Assembly: GCA_910577225.1 (NCBI GenBank)
Contig: CAJTMV010000033.1
Span: 1 to 50,169 of the forward strand
Origin: an uncultured Eubacterium sp.
GTDB lineage: Bacteria > Bacillota > Clostridia > Lachnospirales > Lachnospiraceae
Length of the DNA stretch: 50,169 nt
Direction of reading: 5' to 3'
The notes under the pieces were generated by a model that was not told the DNA's origin, did no database searches, and saw only the letters and a list, made by a program, of their open reading frames with translations. Shown here in pieces: positions 17,146 to 25,315 of this stretch (positions within the stretch are counted from its first letter, which is position 1; the number at the start of each line of letters is the position of its first letter). A program made the position numbers and the translations under genes.

Positions 17146-17160
17146 GTTACTGTTCACACC
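17146..17160 (+). repeat. Solitary 15-base end of the 147-bp MITE, in the thrC leader
   Basis: GTTACTGTTCACACC matches the left end of the elements at 24245 and 41120 exactly, then sequence diverges. A separate hairpin GCCGCTG/CAGCGGC follows at about 17171-17203. It may be a relic of an insertion that now forms part of the thrC 5' untranslated region. Confidence 0.5.
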
Positions 17161-17236
17161 TTCGGATCATTGCCGCTGCTGATACCGCAGGTGGAAACAG
17201 CGGCCGATAACTAACGAAATGAAAGAGGATAAAAAT

Positions 17237-18727
17237 ATGAATCTAATGTATTCGAGTACCAGAGATGCCAATATAAAAGTAACTGCTTCTGAGGCTATTT
17301 TAAAAGGCCTGTCTGACGACGGCGGACTGTTCGTACCGGAGCAGATTCCGACGCTTTCCGTCAGCTTTGCAGCGCTGGCGCAGATGTCTTATCAGGAAAT
17401 CGCATATGAGGTGATGAAGCTGTTTCTGACGGATTTTACGGAGCAGGAATTAAAAGCGTGTATTCAGGCTGCATATGACAGCAAATTTGATACGACGCAG
17501 ATTGCCCCGATCGTCTGTGTGGACGGCGCGTATTACCTGGAGCTGTTTCACGGCGCGACGATTGCATTCAAAGATATGGCGCTGTCGATTCTGCCGCATC
17601 TGTTAACGACTGCAGCAAAAAAGAATCAGGTCGCGAATGAAATCGTCATTTTAACCGCGACATCGGGAGATACCGGAAAAGCGGCGCTGGCCGGATTTGC
17701 GGATGTAGAGGGAACGAAAATCATCGTATTTTATCCGAAAAACGGCGTCAGTCCGATACAGGAAAAGCAGATGGTAACGCAAAAGGGTGAAAACACGTTT
17801 GTGGCAGGTATTCATGGCAATTTTGATCAGGCGCAGACCGGTGTGAAACAGATGTTTGCAGATAAGCAGCTGGGAAAAGAGCTTGCAGAGCATGGCTATC
17901 AGTTTTCATCCGCCAATTCGATTAATATCGGACGTCTGGTGCCGCAGATTGTGTATTACGTTTATGTTTATGCAGGATTACTTGCAAAAGGGGAGATTCA
18001 GGACGGAGAAAGCATCAATGTGACGGTTCCGACTGGCAATTTTGGGAATATTCTGGCAGCTTACTATGCCAGACAGATGGGTGTTCCGATTGCGAAGCTG
18101 ATCTGTGCTTCGAATGAAAACAAGGTATTATACGACTTTTTTACAACAGGCAGATACGATAAGAACCGTGAGTTTGTCCTGACGTCTTCTCCTTCCATGG
18201 ATATTCTGATCTCCAGTAATCTGGAACGGCTGATTTATCGTCTGGCGGGCAACGACGCTGCCAGAAACGCCGCATATATGAAACAGCTCGTATCGGACGG
18301 CGTATACGAAATATCAGAAGAGATGAGAGAAGGCCTGAAAGATTTTTATGGAAATTATGCAAACGAGGCCGAGACGGCTGAAACGATCAAAAGCCTGTAT
18401 GAAAAGACCGGTTACGTACTGGATACGCATACGGCAGTAGCGGCCAGCGTATATCGGAAGTATCAGAATCAGACTGGCGATCAGACAAAGACGGTCATTG
18501 TATCGACGGCAAGTCCGTTTAAGTTTACCAGGAGCGTGATGCTCGCGATCGATCCGTCTTATGGCTCCAAAGGCGATTTTGAGCTGGCGGATGAGCTTGG
18601 CAGAATATCCGGCGTTCAGATTCCGAAAGCGATCGAAGAGATACGGACAGCCAGCGTGGTGCATCAGACCGAATGCGACGTGTCGAAGATGGAAGATACC
18701 GTAAAAGCATTTTTAAATATGAAATAA
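17237..18727 (+). CDS. thrC: Threonine synthase
   Basis: This 496-residue pyridoxal-phosphate enzyme converts O-phosphohomoserine to threonine. It starts MNLMYSSTRDANIKVTASEA, the N-terminal signature of the long bacterial ThrC form. The PLP lysine is about residue 112 in FHGATIAFKDMAL, and the phosphate-binding loop TATSGDTGKAAL follows. ATG 17237 is preceded by AGAGGATAAAAAT and preferred over ATG 17219. The leader of about 100 nt contains one hairpin and a MITE end; I see no complete T-box. It stands alone with a terminator after it. Confidence 0.95.
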   Translation: MNLMYSSTRDANIKVTASEAILKGLSDDGGLFVPEQIPTLSVSFAALAQMSYQEIAYEVMKLFLTDFTEQELKACIQAAYDSKFDTTQIAPIVCVDGAYYLELFHGATIAFKDMALSILPHLLTTAAKKNQVANEIVILTATSGDTGKAALAGFADVEGTKIIVFYPKNGVSPIQEKQMVTQKGENTFVAGIHGNFDQAQTGVKQMFADKQLGKELAEHGYQFSSANSINIGRLVPQIVYYVYVYAGLLAKGEIQDGESINVTVPTGNFGNILAAYYARQMGVPIAKLICASNENKVLYDFFTTGRYDKNREFVLTSSPSMDILISSNLERLIYRLAGNDAARNAAYMKQLVSDGVYEISEEMREGLKDFYGNYANEAETAETIKSLYEKTGYVLDTHTAVAASVYRKYQNQTGDQTKTVIVSTASPFKFTRSVMLAIDPSYGSKGDFELADELGRISGVQIPKAIEEIRTASVVHQTECDVSKMEDTVKAFLNMK

Positions 18728-18773
18728 CAGGTTATTTGTAAGATCTGAAACAGATATTGCGCCTGAGATAAAT

Positions 18774-18808
18774 AAAAATTCCTGACTCTGACCCGGTCAG
18801 GAATTTTT
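18774..18808. terminator. Bidirectional terminator between thrC and the CheX-like gene
   Basis: A 13-base-pair perfect stem AAAAATTCCTGAC/GTCAGGAATTTTT with a nine-base loop has A/T runs on both sides, suited to terminate both convergent genes. Confidence 0.9.
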
Positions 18809-18879
18809 ATTTATGTATAATAGCTGTTGTTATAACAGGTATCGCCGTTGAATTGTATGTAGGATACAGAAAATACCTC

Positions 18880-19767
18880 CTAGATGGAGAGCAGAAAATA
18901 AATGGTTCCGAACGGATATAATACCGGAAACAGATAAGAAGTAGCGTCCGGTCTTAAATCGATCAGATCCTCGTCATGTATCTGCGGAGGCGACAGCTGT
19001 AATTCGATAGAGTAATTGTTCGACATATTTACAGTAAACAGTCCGTTGTGAAGATTTAAAAAATCCTCTAAAGAGGCCTGTACATATTCGTCAAATTCGT
19101 CAAAAGTGTCCATCGCATAACGGGAAGCAAATTCAATCGCCATATCGCAGCTCATGTCGATACCTGTCACAATATGATGTTTCCCGTCGATTTGCTGTGA
19201 AATACCAAACTGAGTGGCAAATTCTTCACATGAAATCGGCGTCATCGGTGTAAAATCGGCGCCGATAAACCGGATCAGATTATTAAACAACAGTGTCAGA
19301 TAAGATTCATACAGCTCGCTGTGTTCCAGATCGCCCAGCTTGAAATAGTGGCGGATGAGCTTGGTCACCTGCTCTTTTTGGTCGATCTGGATATCCAGAT
19401 CATAAATTTCATGCTCTGATTCATAATCAATAATCAGATCCTCCAGATCTGCGTTTGAAATAATGCCCTGTTCAATTAATACCTGTCCCAGTAACAGGTA
19501 TTCAGGACTTTGCTCGGATAACAGATGATTTACCTGATCTTCTGTAAGATAATTCCGCTCGATCGCCAGTTCGCCAAAATGCTTATCCTCATGTGTCTGG
19601 GCCACGACGATATCATCGATTTCATTTGCAGTCATCAGGTTGTGGTACATTGCCAGCGTGCCAAGTTTGATATGACTCGTCGCTTCCTGATTAATGGCTG
19701 CGATCAGCTGATCTGGAGTAACAATATTTCGTTGTAAAAGAAAATTACCAAAAAATTGTGTATACAT
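18880..19767 (-). CDS. CheX-like chemotaxis phosphatase-family protein with four MshEN-like N-terminal repeats
   Basis: The 295-residue product starts with four ~29-residue repeats (about 5-28, 34-57, 63-86, 92-115): FFGNFLLQRNIVTPDQLIAA, KLGTLAMYHNLMTANEIDDI, HFGELAIERNYLTEDQVNHL, LLGQVLIEQGIISNADLEDL. Each resembles the RLGEILVEKGLIT..QL unit of GspE/MshE N-terminal domains, some of which bind c-di-GMP. The C-terminal half has the CheX-like segment ASLEDFLNLHNGLFTVNMSN; the position usually Glu in ExxN is Asp here. It is 17 bases downstream of a CheY-like gene, so it may dephosphorylate or bind that regulator. Confidence 0.75.
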   Translation of the reverse strand: MYTQFFGNFLLQRNIVTPDQLIAAINQEATSHIKLGTLAMYHNLMTANEIDDIVVAQTHEDKHFGELAIERNYLTEDQVNHLLSEQSPEYLLLGQVLIEQGIISNADLEDLIIDYESEHEIYDLDIQIDQKEQVTKLIRHYFKLGDLEHSELYESYLTLLFNNLIRFIGADFTPMTPISCEEFATQFGISQQIDGKHHIVTGIDMSCDMAIEFASRYAMDTFDEFDEYVQASLEDFLNLHNGLFTVNMSNNYSIELQLSPPQIHDEDLIDLRPDATSYLFPVLYPFGTIYFLLSI

Positions 19768-19784
19768 AGAATTGTCTCCCTTAT

Positions 19785-20159
19785 TTAGTGATTAAAACGT
19801 GCTTCAATGATTCTTTGAATATTATGCATTGAAAATGGTTTTTGGATAAAATCCCGAGCGCCGGCCTCGATCGCACTTTTGAGCTGATCCTTGGTGCCGA
19901 TAGAGGAAGCGATAATAATCACTGCAGACGGATGCGCGGCCTTGATTTCTCTTGTTGCGGTAACGCCGTCCTTGACGGGCATGACAATATCCAGGAATAC
20001 AATATCAGCCGGGTCCTCATTATATTTATCGATTGCTTCCTGTCCATTTGCGGCTTCTATATAATGTGTTGCACCCAGCTCTGATAATATGTCCTTTAAT
20101 TGTTTTCGTGCCAGAATTGAATCATCTCCGATTAAGATTTTAGATTCAGATAATAACAT
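19785..20159 (-). CDS. Single-domain response regulator (CheY-like)
   Basis: This 124-residue receiver-only protein has the acidic pair DD at 12-13, phosphoacceptor D57 in IVFLDIVMP, switch serine/threonine region IIIASSIG, and lysine in FIQKPFSMHN. No output domain is present, so it must act through a partner. The downstream CheX-like gene in the same operon is the obvious candidate. A minus-strand promoter lies 35-65 bases upstream. No kinase gene is adjacent. Confidence 0.92.
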   Translation of the reverse strand: MLLSESKILIGDDSILARKQLKDILSELGATHYIEAANGQEAIDKYNEDPADIVFLDIVMPVKDGVTATREIKAAHPSAVIIIASSIGTKDQLKSAIEAGARDFIQKPFSMHNIQRIIEARFNH

Positions 20160-20193
20160 AATGATACACTCCTTTTTCTAACCTGATATTTAA

Positions 20194-20222
20194 ATTTTAC
20201 AAGATAAATACAAATTATGCAA
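20194..20222 (-). promoter_or_regulatory. Promoter of the CheY/CheX-like operon
   Basis: On the minus strand TTGCAT (20222-20217), 17 bases, TAAAAT (20199-20194), 35 bases before the start codon. Confidence 0.6.
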
Positions 20223-20262
20223 TGGAAAATTGGAAGAATTCATAAAAAACCCGCTAAATTTG

Positions 20263-20291
20263 TTGCGAAGGGCCTTTCGAACGATTATAAT
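20263..20291 (+). promoter_or_regulatory. Promoter of the small membrane protein gene at 20351
   Basis: TTGCGA (20263-20268), 17 bases, TATAAT (20286-20291), giving a 5' leader of about 53 nt. Confidence 0.65.
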
Positions 20292-20350
20292 AGCAAAAAG
20301 AAGCTGAAAAAACATCTATTTGTTAACCATTTAAGAAAGGAAGTATTACA

Positions 20351-20695
20351 ATGTCGTCAGAAATGATCGTTCTGTTGTTTGATATCATTATACTCATTTT
20401 GGGTATCAATGCGATTCTCTCAGCCGTGCGGATGAAAAAAACAGGAATCCCGTCTGCCATTCTGATTCCAAAAGAAGAGCAGGGCAGAGTAAGAAACGCG
20501 AAAGAGTTTTGTGAGAAGCTGTATCAGCCGACGATTTTGTTCGGGATCATGATCTGTCTGTACGGAGCGGCGGATATTTTGAACAGTCAGGTGATAAAGC
20601 TGCCGGCGCTGGATCTTTTGAGTATGGCATGCTTTCTGATTGTCTGCATCTGGTATGTCAGAAAATTAAGAGAAGTAAAAGGTGAGCATGTGTAA
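20351..20695 (+). CDS. Small membrane protein, three predicted helices (hypothetical)
   Basis: The 114-residue product has hydrophobic helices near residues 5-25, 60-77 and 84-102 and a basic C-terminus (YVRKLREVKGEHV). A conserved-looking loop IPSAILIPKEEQGRVRNAKEF links the first and second helices. AAGAAAGGAAGTATTACA precedes the ATG. It is a single-gene unit with its own promoter and terminator. No function is apparent. Confidence 0.75.
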   Translation: MSSEMIVLLFDIIILILGINAILSAVRMKKTGIPSAILIPKEEQGRVRNAKEFCEKLYQPTILFGIMICLYGAADILNSQVIKLPALDLLSMACFLIVCIWYVRKLREVKGEHV

Positions 20696-20721
20696 TGCGA
20701 CGATCGTCTGTTATGACAGGC

Positions 20722-20752
20722 AAAAAGAGCTGGCGAACAGCCGGCTCTTTTT
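20722..20752. terminator. Bidirectional terminator between the small membrane protein gene and gltA
   Basis: AAAAAGAGC pairs with GGCTCTTTTT around an inner GGC/GCC stem; A and T runs on both sides serve the convergent genes. Confidence 0.85.
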
Positions 20753-20782
20753 GTATGTCCGGGCAGTCTGCGATACGGATGA

Positions 20783-22159
20783 CTACAATTCTGATACCCG
20801 TTCATCCAGCGGAATATAGTCTCTTCTGCTGGATACGCTCATATAGGCAGGACGCATAATCCGTCCATTGTAGGAAATCTCCTCGAGTCTGTGGGCGCTC
20901 CAGCCCGCAATCCTCGCAATCGCAAAGATCGGCGTATATAGTTCCAGAGGCAGACCGAGCATCCGGTATACGAATCCGCTGTAAAAGTCCACGTTCGGAC
21001 TGACGCCTTTATAGATTTTGCGTTCGTCCGCGATTACCTGCGGCGCGAGCCGTTCTACCATGGAATAGAGAGAAAATTCTTCCGTATATCCTTTTTCAAT
21101 CGATAATCGCTCTACATAGGACCGGAAAATTCGTGCACGCGGGTCAGAAAGAGAGTATACGGCATGTCCCATACCGTAAATAAGTCCGGCATGGTCAAAG
21201 GCTTCTTTATGAAGTACGGCTTTTAGGTATGTGCGGACTTCGTCTTCATCTGTCCAGTCGGTCAGTTTGGATTTCAGATCTTCGAACATTTGTACGACCT
21301 TGATGTTGGCGCCGCCGTGTCTTGGACCCTTTAAAGAACCAATGGATGCTGCAATTACCGAATAAGTATCTGTACCAGAAGAGGATACAAGATGTGTCGT
21401 AAAGGTAGAGTTGTTGCCGCCGCCATGCTCCATGTGAAGAATCAGGGCAATGTCTAATAATTTGGCTTCTAACGGCGTATACTTACTATCTGGCCGCAGA
21501 ATGTGCAAAATCGTTTCTGCAGTAGACAGCTCGGATAATGGTTTGTGAATAAACAGGCTTTCTCCGTCATGATAATGGCGATATGCCTGATACCCATAGA
21601 CCGAGAGCAGCGGGAAGAGACTGATCATCTGCATGCACTGGCGCAGCACATTCGGCGCCGAGATGTCGTCCGCTTTATTATCGTAAGAGTAGAGAGTGAG
21701 AACGCTTCGTGCAAGCGTATTCATCATATCGTGGCTTGGAGCTTTCATAATAATATCACGTACAAAACTTGTCGGCAGGGAGCGGTAATAAGAGAGCAGA
21801 CCTGTAAATTCCGCTAATTCAGCTTCTGTCGGAAGTTTTCCGAAGATTAAAAGGAACGCGCTTTCTTCAAAACCGAAATGATTGTCCGGTCCGAGTCCGG
21901 CGATAATGTCTCTGACATTATATCCCCGGTAAAACAGTTCTCCGTCGGCAGGAATGACCTGGTCTCCATCCCTTTTGGTGGCACACACTTCTGAAATCTC
22001 GGTCAGACCGACGAGAACGCCTTTGCCGTTGATATCACGCAGACCGCGTTTGACATCGTATTTGCCATACAGCGAAGGATCGATCGTAAAATGTCTGCTG
22101 CCAAGATCAGCAAGACGCTGGAGTTCAGGTGTGATTTTTGAAAATTCATTTTCTTTCAT
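20783..22159 (-). CDS. gltA: Citrate synthase
   Basis: This 458-residue enzyme condenses oxaloacetate with acetyl-CoA. Catalytic histidines are in LHMEHGGGNNSTF and GPRHGGAN, and the catalytic aspartate is in SPNVDFYSGF. LFYRGYNVRDI near the N-terminus is family-typical. I prefer the ATG at 22159 over 22165, because AGGAGG is only one base from the first but seven from the second. The long form with an N-terminal extension is common in Clostridia. It is divergent from pckA and probably supplies 2-oxoglutarate for glutamate synthesis. Confidence 0.95.
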   Translation of the reverse strand: MKENEFSKITPELQRLADLGSRHFTIDPSLYGKYDVKRGLRDINGKGVLVGLTEISEVCATKRDGDQVIPADGELFYRGYNVRDIIAGLGPDNHFGFEESAFLLIFGKLPTEAELAEFTGLLSYYRSLPTSFVRDIIMKAPSHDMMNTLARSVLTLYSYDNKADDISAPNVLRQCMQMISLFPLLSVYGYQAYRHYHDGESLFIHKPLSELSTAETILHILRPDSKYTPLEAKLLDIALILHMEHGGGNNSTFTTHLVSSSGTDTYSVIAASIGSLKGPRHGGANIKVVQMFEDLKSKLTDWTDEDEVRTYLKAVLHKEAFDHAGLIYGMGHAVYSLSDPRARIFRSYVERLSIEKGYTEEFSLYSMVERLAPQVIADERKIYKGVSPNVDFYSGFVYRMLGLPLELYTPIFAIARIAGWSAHRLEEISYNGRIMRPAYMSVSSRRDYIPLDERVSEL

Positions 22160-22413
22160 AAGCATACCTCCTGTCTGCCAACTATCTTACCACAGGATAA
22201 AACCCGAAAACAAGAAAAAATGTAAATATTCTGCAAGTTTTTACATTTTTAATAAAAAATTAATGAAACAGAAGGATAGATTTTTCGTCCAAAGTATATT
22301 ACAATAATTAAACGAGGAGTCCTGTCTGCCGCGTCGATCCGCGGCGATTTGCAGTCAGAGCATGCAAAAGCGTCAGGTTCCTTACAAAAATTTACGTTAT
22401 TTTCAAAAAAAGA

Positions 22414-22477
22414 TTGACAAAAAAATAACATGGTGTATAGTTTAAGTTAGTGAATTTTCCCATCACATTCATGGGAA
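22414..22477 (+). promoter_or_regulatory. pckA promoter and leader hairpin
   Basis: TTGACA (22414-22419), 16 bases, TATAGT (22436-22441) gives a leader of about 68 nt. It contains the inverted repeat TTCCCAT/ATGGGAA (22457-22463 and 22471-22477), a hairpin or operator candidate. The 250 bases further upstream carry the palindrome GCCGCG/CGCGGC near 22329-22346 and nothing else I can name. Confidence 0.65.
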
Positions 22478-22515
22478 TTTAATCCTAAAATTATAATTTA
22501 AGGAGGAAAACAGAA

Positions 22516-24222
22516 ATGTCAACAAGAGCTTTTTACCCAAGAACAGAAATTGGTCCAAATAAGGTAGGGTTTCCAAAGGCAGGTTCTTTGGTAACAAATA
22601 CGCGTGCGATTATTGAGGCTCCGTTTTACGGTAACAACGTCATCAAGGTGAATACCCTGAGAGAAGCCTATGAACTTGCAAAAAATTCTCCGGGAACGAT
22701 AGTAACGGATATGCCGGTATATAAAGCGGAAGAGATCGGTCTGGAACCTGAATCAAAGGTATTGTTATTTAACGACGGTTCCATTACCGGACGTTATGCG
22801 GCTGCAAGAAGAATTACAGGCAAAGAAGGTACGGATTGTGCCAAGCTGGATAAAATTCTTATGGACGCTGTCTATGATACACGCTGGAAAACAATGTATC
22901 ACGCGCAGGTATTTATTGGTCTGGATCCTGAATTTATGGTAAAAGCGCATTTGTTAATTCCGGAAGGCGAAGAGAACATTCTGTACAACTGGATGTTGAA
23001 CTTCCAGTATATGAACGACACTTATACAAAAATGTATAAAGAGTCTGTACCGGTTGGCAATGGCAATGAACCGGACGTATACATTTTCTCTGATCCGCAG
23101 TGGACAGGATCGGATCAGACGGACGTATGCGACGGCAAGTGCTTATGCTACTTTAATACAGAGACGAACTGCGCGGCGATTCTTGGTATGAGATATTTCG
23201 GCGAGCATAAAAAAGGTACGTTAACGCTGGCATGGGCAATTGCAAACAGAAACGGATACGCATCCTGCCATGGCGGACAGAAAGAATATACAAGAGACGA
23301 CGGTTCCAAGTATGTGGCTGCCGTATTTGGTCTGTCAGGATCAGGCAAATCCACATTGACACATGCAAAACACGATGGAAAATATCCTTCGATTAAAGTA
23401 CTGCATGACGACGCGTTCGTGATTAATACGGATACCTGCGCTTCGGTTGCGTTAGAGCCGACGTATTTTGATAAGACAGCAGATTACCCGACCGCCTGCG
23501 AAGACAATAAATTCCTGTTGACAGCACAGAATTGTTCTGCTACTCTGGACGACGAAGGAAAGATCGTACTTGTAACAGAAGATATCCGTAACGGAAACGG
23601 ACGTGCGATCAAGTCCAAGCTCTGGTCACCGAACCGTGTGGATAAGATTGACAGTCCTGTAAACGCGATTTTCTGGATTATGAAAGATCAGACGCTGCCG
23701 CCGGTTGTAAAATTAAAAGGCGCTTCTCTGGCATCCGTTATGGGCGCTACGCTGGCTACAAAGAGATCTACGGCGGAAAGACTGGCTCCAGGCGTAGACC
23801 CGAACGCGCTTGTTATTGAGCCGTACGCAAATCCATTCCGTACGTATCCGCTTGTAAATGATTACGAGAAGTTTAAAAAGCTCGTTGCAGAAAAGAATGT
23901 AGACTGCTACATTATTAATACGGGCGACTTTATGGGCAAAAAAGTACAACCGAAAGATACGCTTGGCATTCTGGAAGCAATTGTGGAAAACAAAGCGGAC
24001 TTTAAACCATGGGGACCGTTTACAGATATCGAGATCTTTGAATGGGAAGGCTTTGTTCCGGACTTAAGCGATAAAGATTATGTAGCGCAGATGAAAGCAC
24101 GTATGGCAGATCGTTTAAGCAACGTCAAAGAGCTGGATACAAAAGAAGGCGGATTTAACAAACTGCCTGCAGACGCTTCTGAGGCGATCCAGAAAGTGGT
24201 AGATCAGGCGAATACGTTATAA
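22516..24222 (+). CDS. pckA: Phosphoenolpyruvate carboxykinase (ATP)
   Basis: The 568-residue enzyme interconverts oxaloacetate plus ATP with PEP, CO2 and ADP. The P-loop GLSGSGKST is near residues 273-281, and the metal-binding and kinase-2 segment is HDDAFVI. It is about 30 residues longer than the Escherichia coli enzyme, which is usual for Lachnospiraceae. Strong AAGGAGG before the ATG and a near-consensus promoter suggest high expression. In anaerobes of this type it often runs in the carboxylating, ATP-forming direction. A MITE lies 23 bases after the stop. Confidence 0.96.
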   Translation: MSTRAFYPRTEIGPNKVGFPKAGSLVTNTRAIIEAPFYGNNVIKVNTLREAYELAKNSPGTIVTDMPVYKAEEIGLEPESKVLLFNDGSITGRYAAARRITGKEGTDCAKLDKILMDAVYDTRWKTMYHAQVFIGLDPEFMVKAHLLIPEGEENILYNWMLNFQYMNDTYTKMYKESVPVGNGNEPDVYIFSDPQWTGSDQTDVCDGKCLCYFNTETNCAAILGMRYFGEHKKGTLTLAWAIANRNGYASCHGGQKEYTRDDGSKYVAAVFGLSGSGKSTLTHAKHDGKYPSIKVLHDDAFVINTDTCASVALEPTYFDKTADYPTACEDNKFLLTAQNCSATLDDEGKIVLVTEDIRNGNGRAIKSKLWSPNRVDKIDSPVNAIFWIMKDQTLPPVVKLKGASLASVMGATLATKRSTAERLAPGVDPNALVIEPYANPFRTYPLVNDYEKFKKLVAEKNVDCYIINTGDFMGKKVQPKDTLGILEAIVENKADFKPWGPFTDIEIFEWEGFVPDLSDKDYVAQMKARMADRLSNVKELDTKEGGFNKLPADASEAIQKVVDQANTL

Positions 24223-24244
24223 CCGGCGCGGCTGCCAAATACCA

Positions 24245-24391
24245 GTTACTGTTCACACCAGGACTTTGCACTCGCTGCAAAGTCCGTGAGAATGCGTAAA
24301 CTATGCCCGGAGGAAATCCGGCCTTTGCCGAAGGCAAACTTCTAATGGCTGGATTTCGTTACTGTTTGCAGGTTTACCTGTGAACAGTAAC
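24245..24391. mobile_element. MITE copy 1 (147 bp, 13-bp terminal inverted repeats, 8-bp target duplication)
   Basis: The element begins GTTACTGTTCACA and ends with its exact complement TGTGAACAGTAAC. It is flanked by a perfect direct repeat AAATACCA (24237-24244 and 24392-24399). Inside are hairpins GGACTTTGCA/TGCAAAGTCC and GCCTTTGCC/GGCAAA. It has no coding capacity and differs from copy 2 at only a few bases. Its hairpins may end pckA transcription. Confidence 0.9.
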
Positions 24392-24430
24392 AAATACCAT
24401 AAAATACATCATCTTGTATGTAAATAATTG

Positions 24431-24459
24431 TTGCAATACTGCACATAGTAGAGTATAAT
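24431..24459 (+). promoter_or_regulatory. Promoter of the 6S RNA
   Basis: TTGCAA (24431-24436), 17 bases, TATAAT (24454-24459), about seven bases before the inferred RNA start. Confidence 0.7.
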
Positions 24460-24465
24460 CAATTT

Positions 24466-24662
24466 TAATAAAAGTACTTTCCTGGGGTGTTCGATAACCT
24501 GTTATTTTGAACCTACATTTTTTTTCACGGGATTCCAAGATTTTGGGACGGATGTCAGGCCATCATTACGCAGTGGAAGGCAGAAGTTTCAGTGAGGTTA
24601 CCCAACCTGGCTTTGCTAGGCGTCAAAATTGCAGGACCGGCATTTTGGGAGTACTTTTACAA
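24466..24662 (+). ncRNA. ssrS: 6S RNA
   Basis: The transcript would be about 195 nt, the usual 6S length. Its ends pair (AAAAGTACT with AGTACTTTT), and the conserved clostridial segments GGGGTGTTCGATAACC, TTTTGAACCTACA and CACGGGATTCCAAG are recognisable. A long irregular central hairpin with an open bubble is the family shape. 6S RNA binds housekeeping RNA polymerase as a promoter mimic and lowers transcription in stationary phase. Identification rests on remembered consensus and pairing; a covariance search would settle it. Confidence 0.75.
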
Positions 24663-24778
24663 AAGAAACGTAAAAAACAAAAGACAATGACTGACAATAC
24701 AAAAGAGCAGCCATTTCGGAATCATAAAATTTCAAAATTATACAGGTAAAGAATCGTTTTGCATATTTTAAATTTGAA

Positions 24779-24940
24779 ATGACAGTTTCGGAATACGAAA
24801 AGATTCGAAAGATTGGACAACAGGATCGTCTGGCTAAAGATAAGGGAAAGACCATAAAGTCGATAAAAAGAAAAGACAAAGTTAACGTTAAGGGAGTCCG
24901 GTACAAAAGAGTGAAAGAAACAAAGGAAAAAGCCTTGTGA
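24779..24940 (+). CDS. Small lysine-rich ORF (53 aa), doubtful
   Basis: Reads MTVSEYEKIRKIGQQDRLAK then DKGKTIKSIKRKDKVNVKG and ends KETKEKAL. The frame continues upstream as FKIIQVKNRFAYFKFE without a start codon, and no ribosome site precedes the ATG. Very basic and AT-rich. It may be the tail of a lost gene rather than a functional one. Confidence 0.3.
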   Translation: MTVSEYEKIRKIGQQDRLAKDKGKTIKSIKRKDKVNVKGVRYKRVKETKEKAL

Positions 24941-25084
24941 TCGTTTGCAAAGTCTTAGGTACAAAAGATGATTTGAATGAAAAGTACAAAGGTGAAAAAT
25001 ACAAATATTTGTATGTAAGATACAATATCTGATAACCATATAAGATACAATGATTTCTCAGAAAAGCTGATCGGAAAAGCTATG

Positions 25085-25149
25085 TCAGATAAGTTATTGG
25101 AAAAAACAAATCAGATAAGCTAAATCAGAAATAAGAGCAATCAGATAAG
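25085..25149 (+). repeat. Short repeats of TCAGATAAG
   Basis: TCAGATAAG occurs at 25085, 25111 and 25141, with a variant at 25125, in an AT-rich stretch; TAAGATACAAT occurs twice just before. Spacing is irregular, so this is not CRISPR. No gene is seen from 24941 to 25152. Confidence 0.4.
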
Positions 25150-25152
25150 ATA

Positions 25153-25184
25153 AAAAGAAGCTGCATTCCGCAGCTTCTTTTCTT
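25153..25184 (+). terminator. Rho-independent terminator before the SpoIID-domain gene
   Basis: AAGAAGCTGC/GCAGCTTCTT stem with a five-base loop, followed by TTTTC. Confidence 0.8.
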
Positions 25185-25315
25185 CGGCACAGACATTGCC
25201 AGAAAATGGCTTTAAACAGGAATAAATGATACAAACATTGTATACATATTTGATATGGGATTTCGCATGATGGAAAATAACAACATGCCGAAAAAAGAAA
25301 AAGGTTCCAGGAACG

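Noticed and set aside
17160..17236. T-box riboswitch before thrC
   Set aside because: A GGTGGAAACAGCGG stretch resembles the T-box sequence, but there is no stem I, no specifier loop and no terminator in the short leader.
24155..24337. Minus-strand 60-codon frame also seen near 40970-41212 with almost the same protein (AKAGFPxGI...)
   Set aside because: Both are translations of the MITE; identical non-coding repeats give the same false protein.
25085..25149. CRISPR array
   Set aside because: Repeated units are only nine bases with irregular 5-17-base gaps and no cas genes are near.
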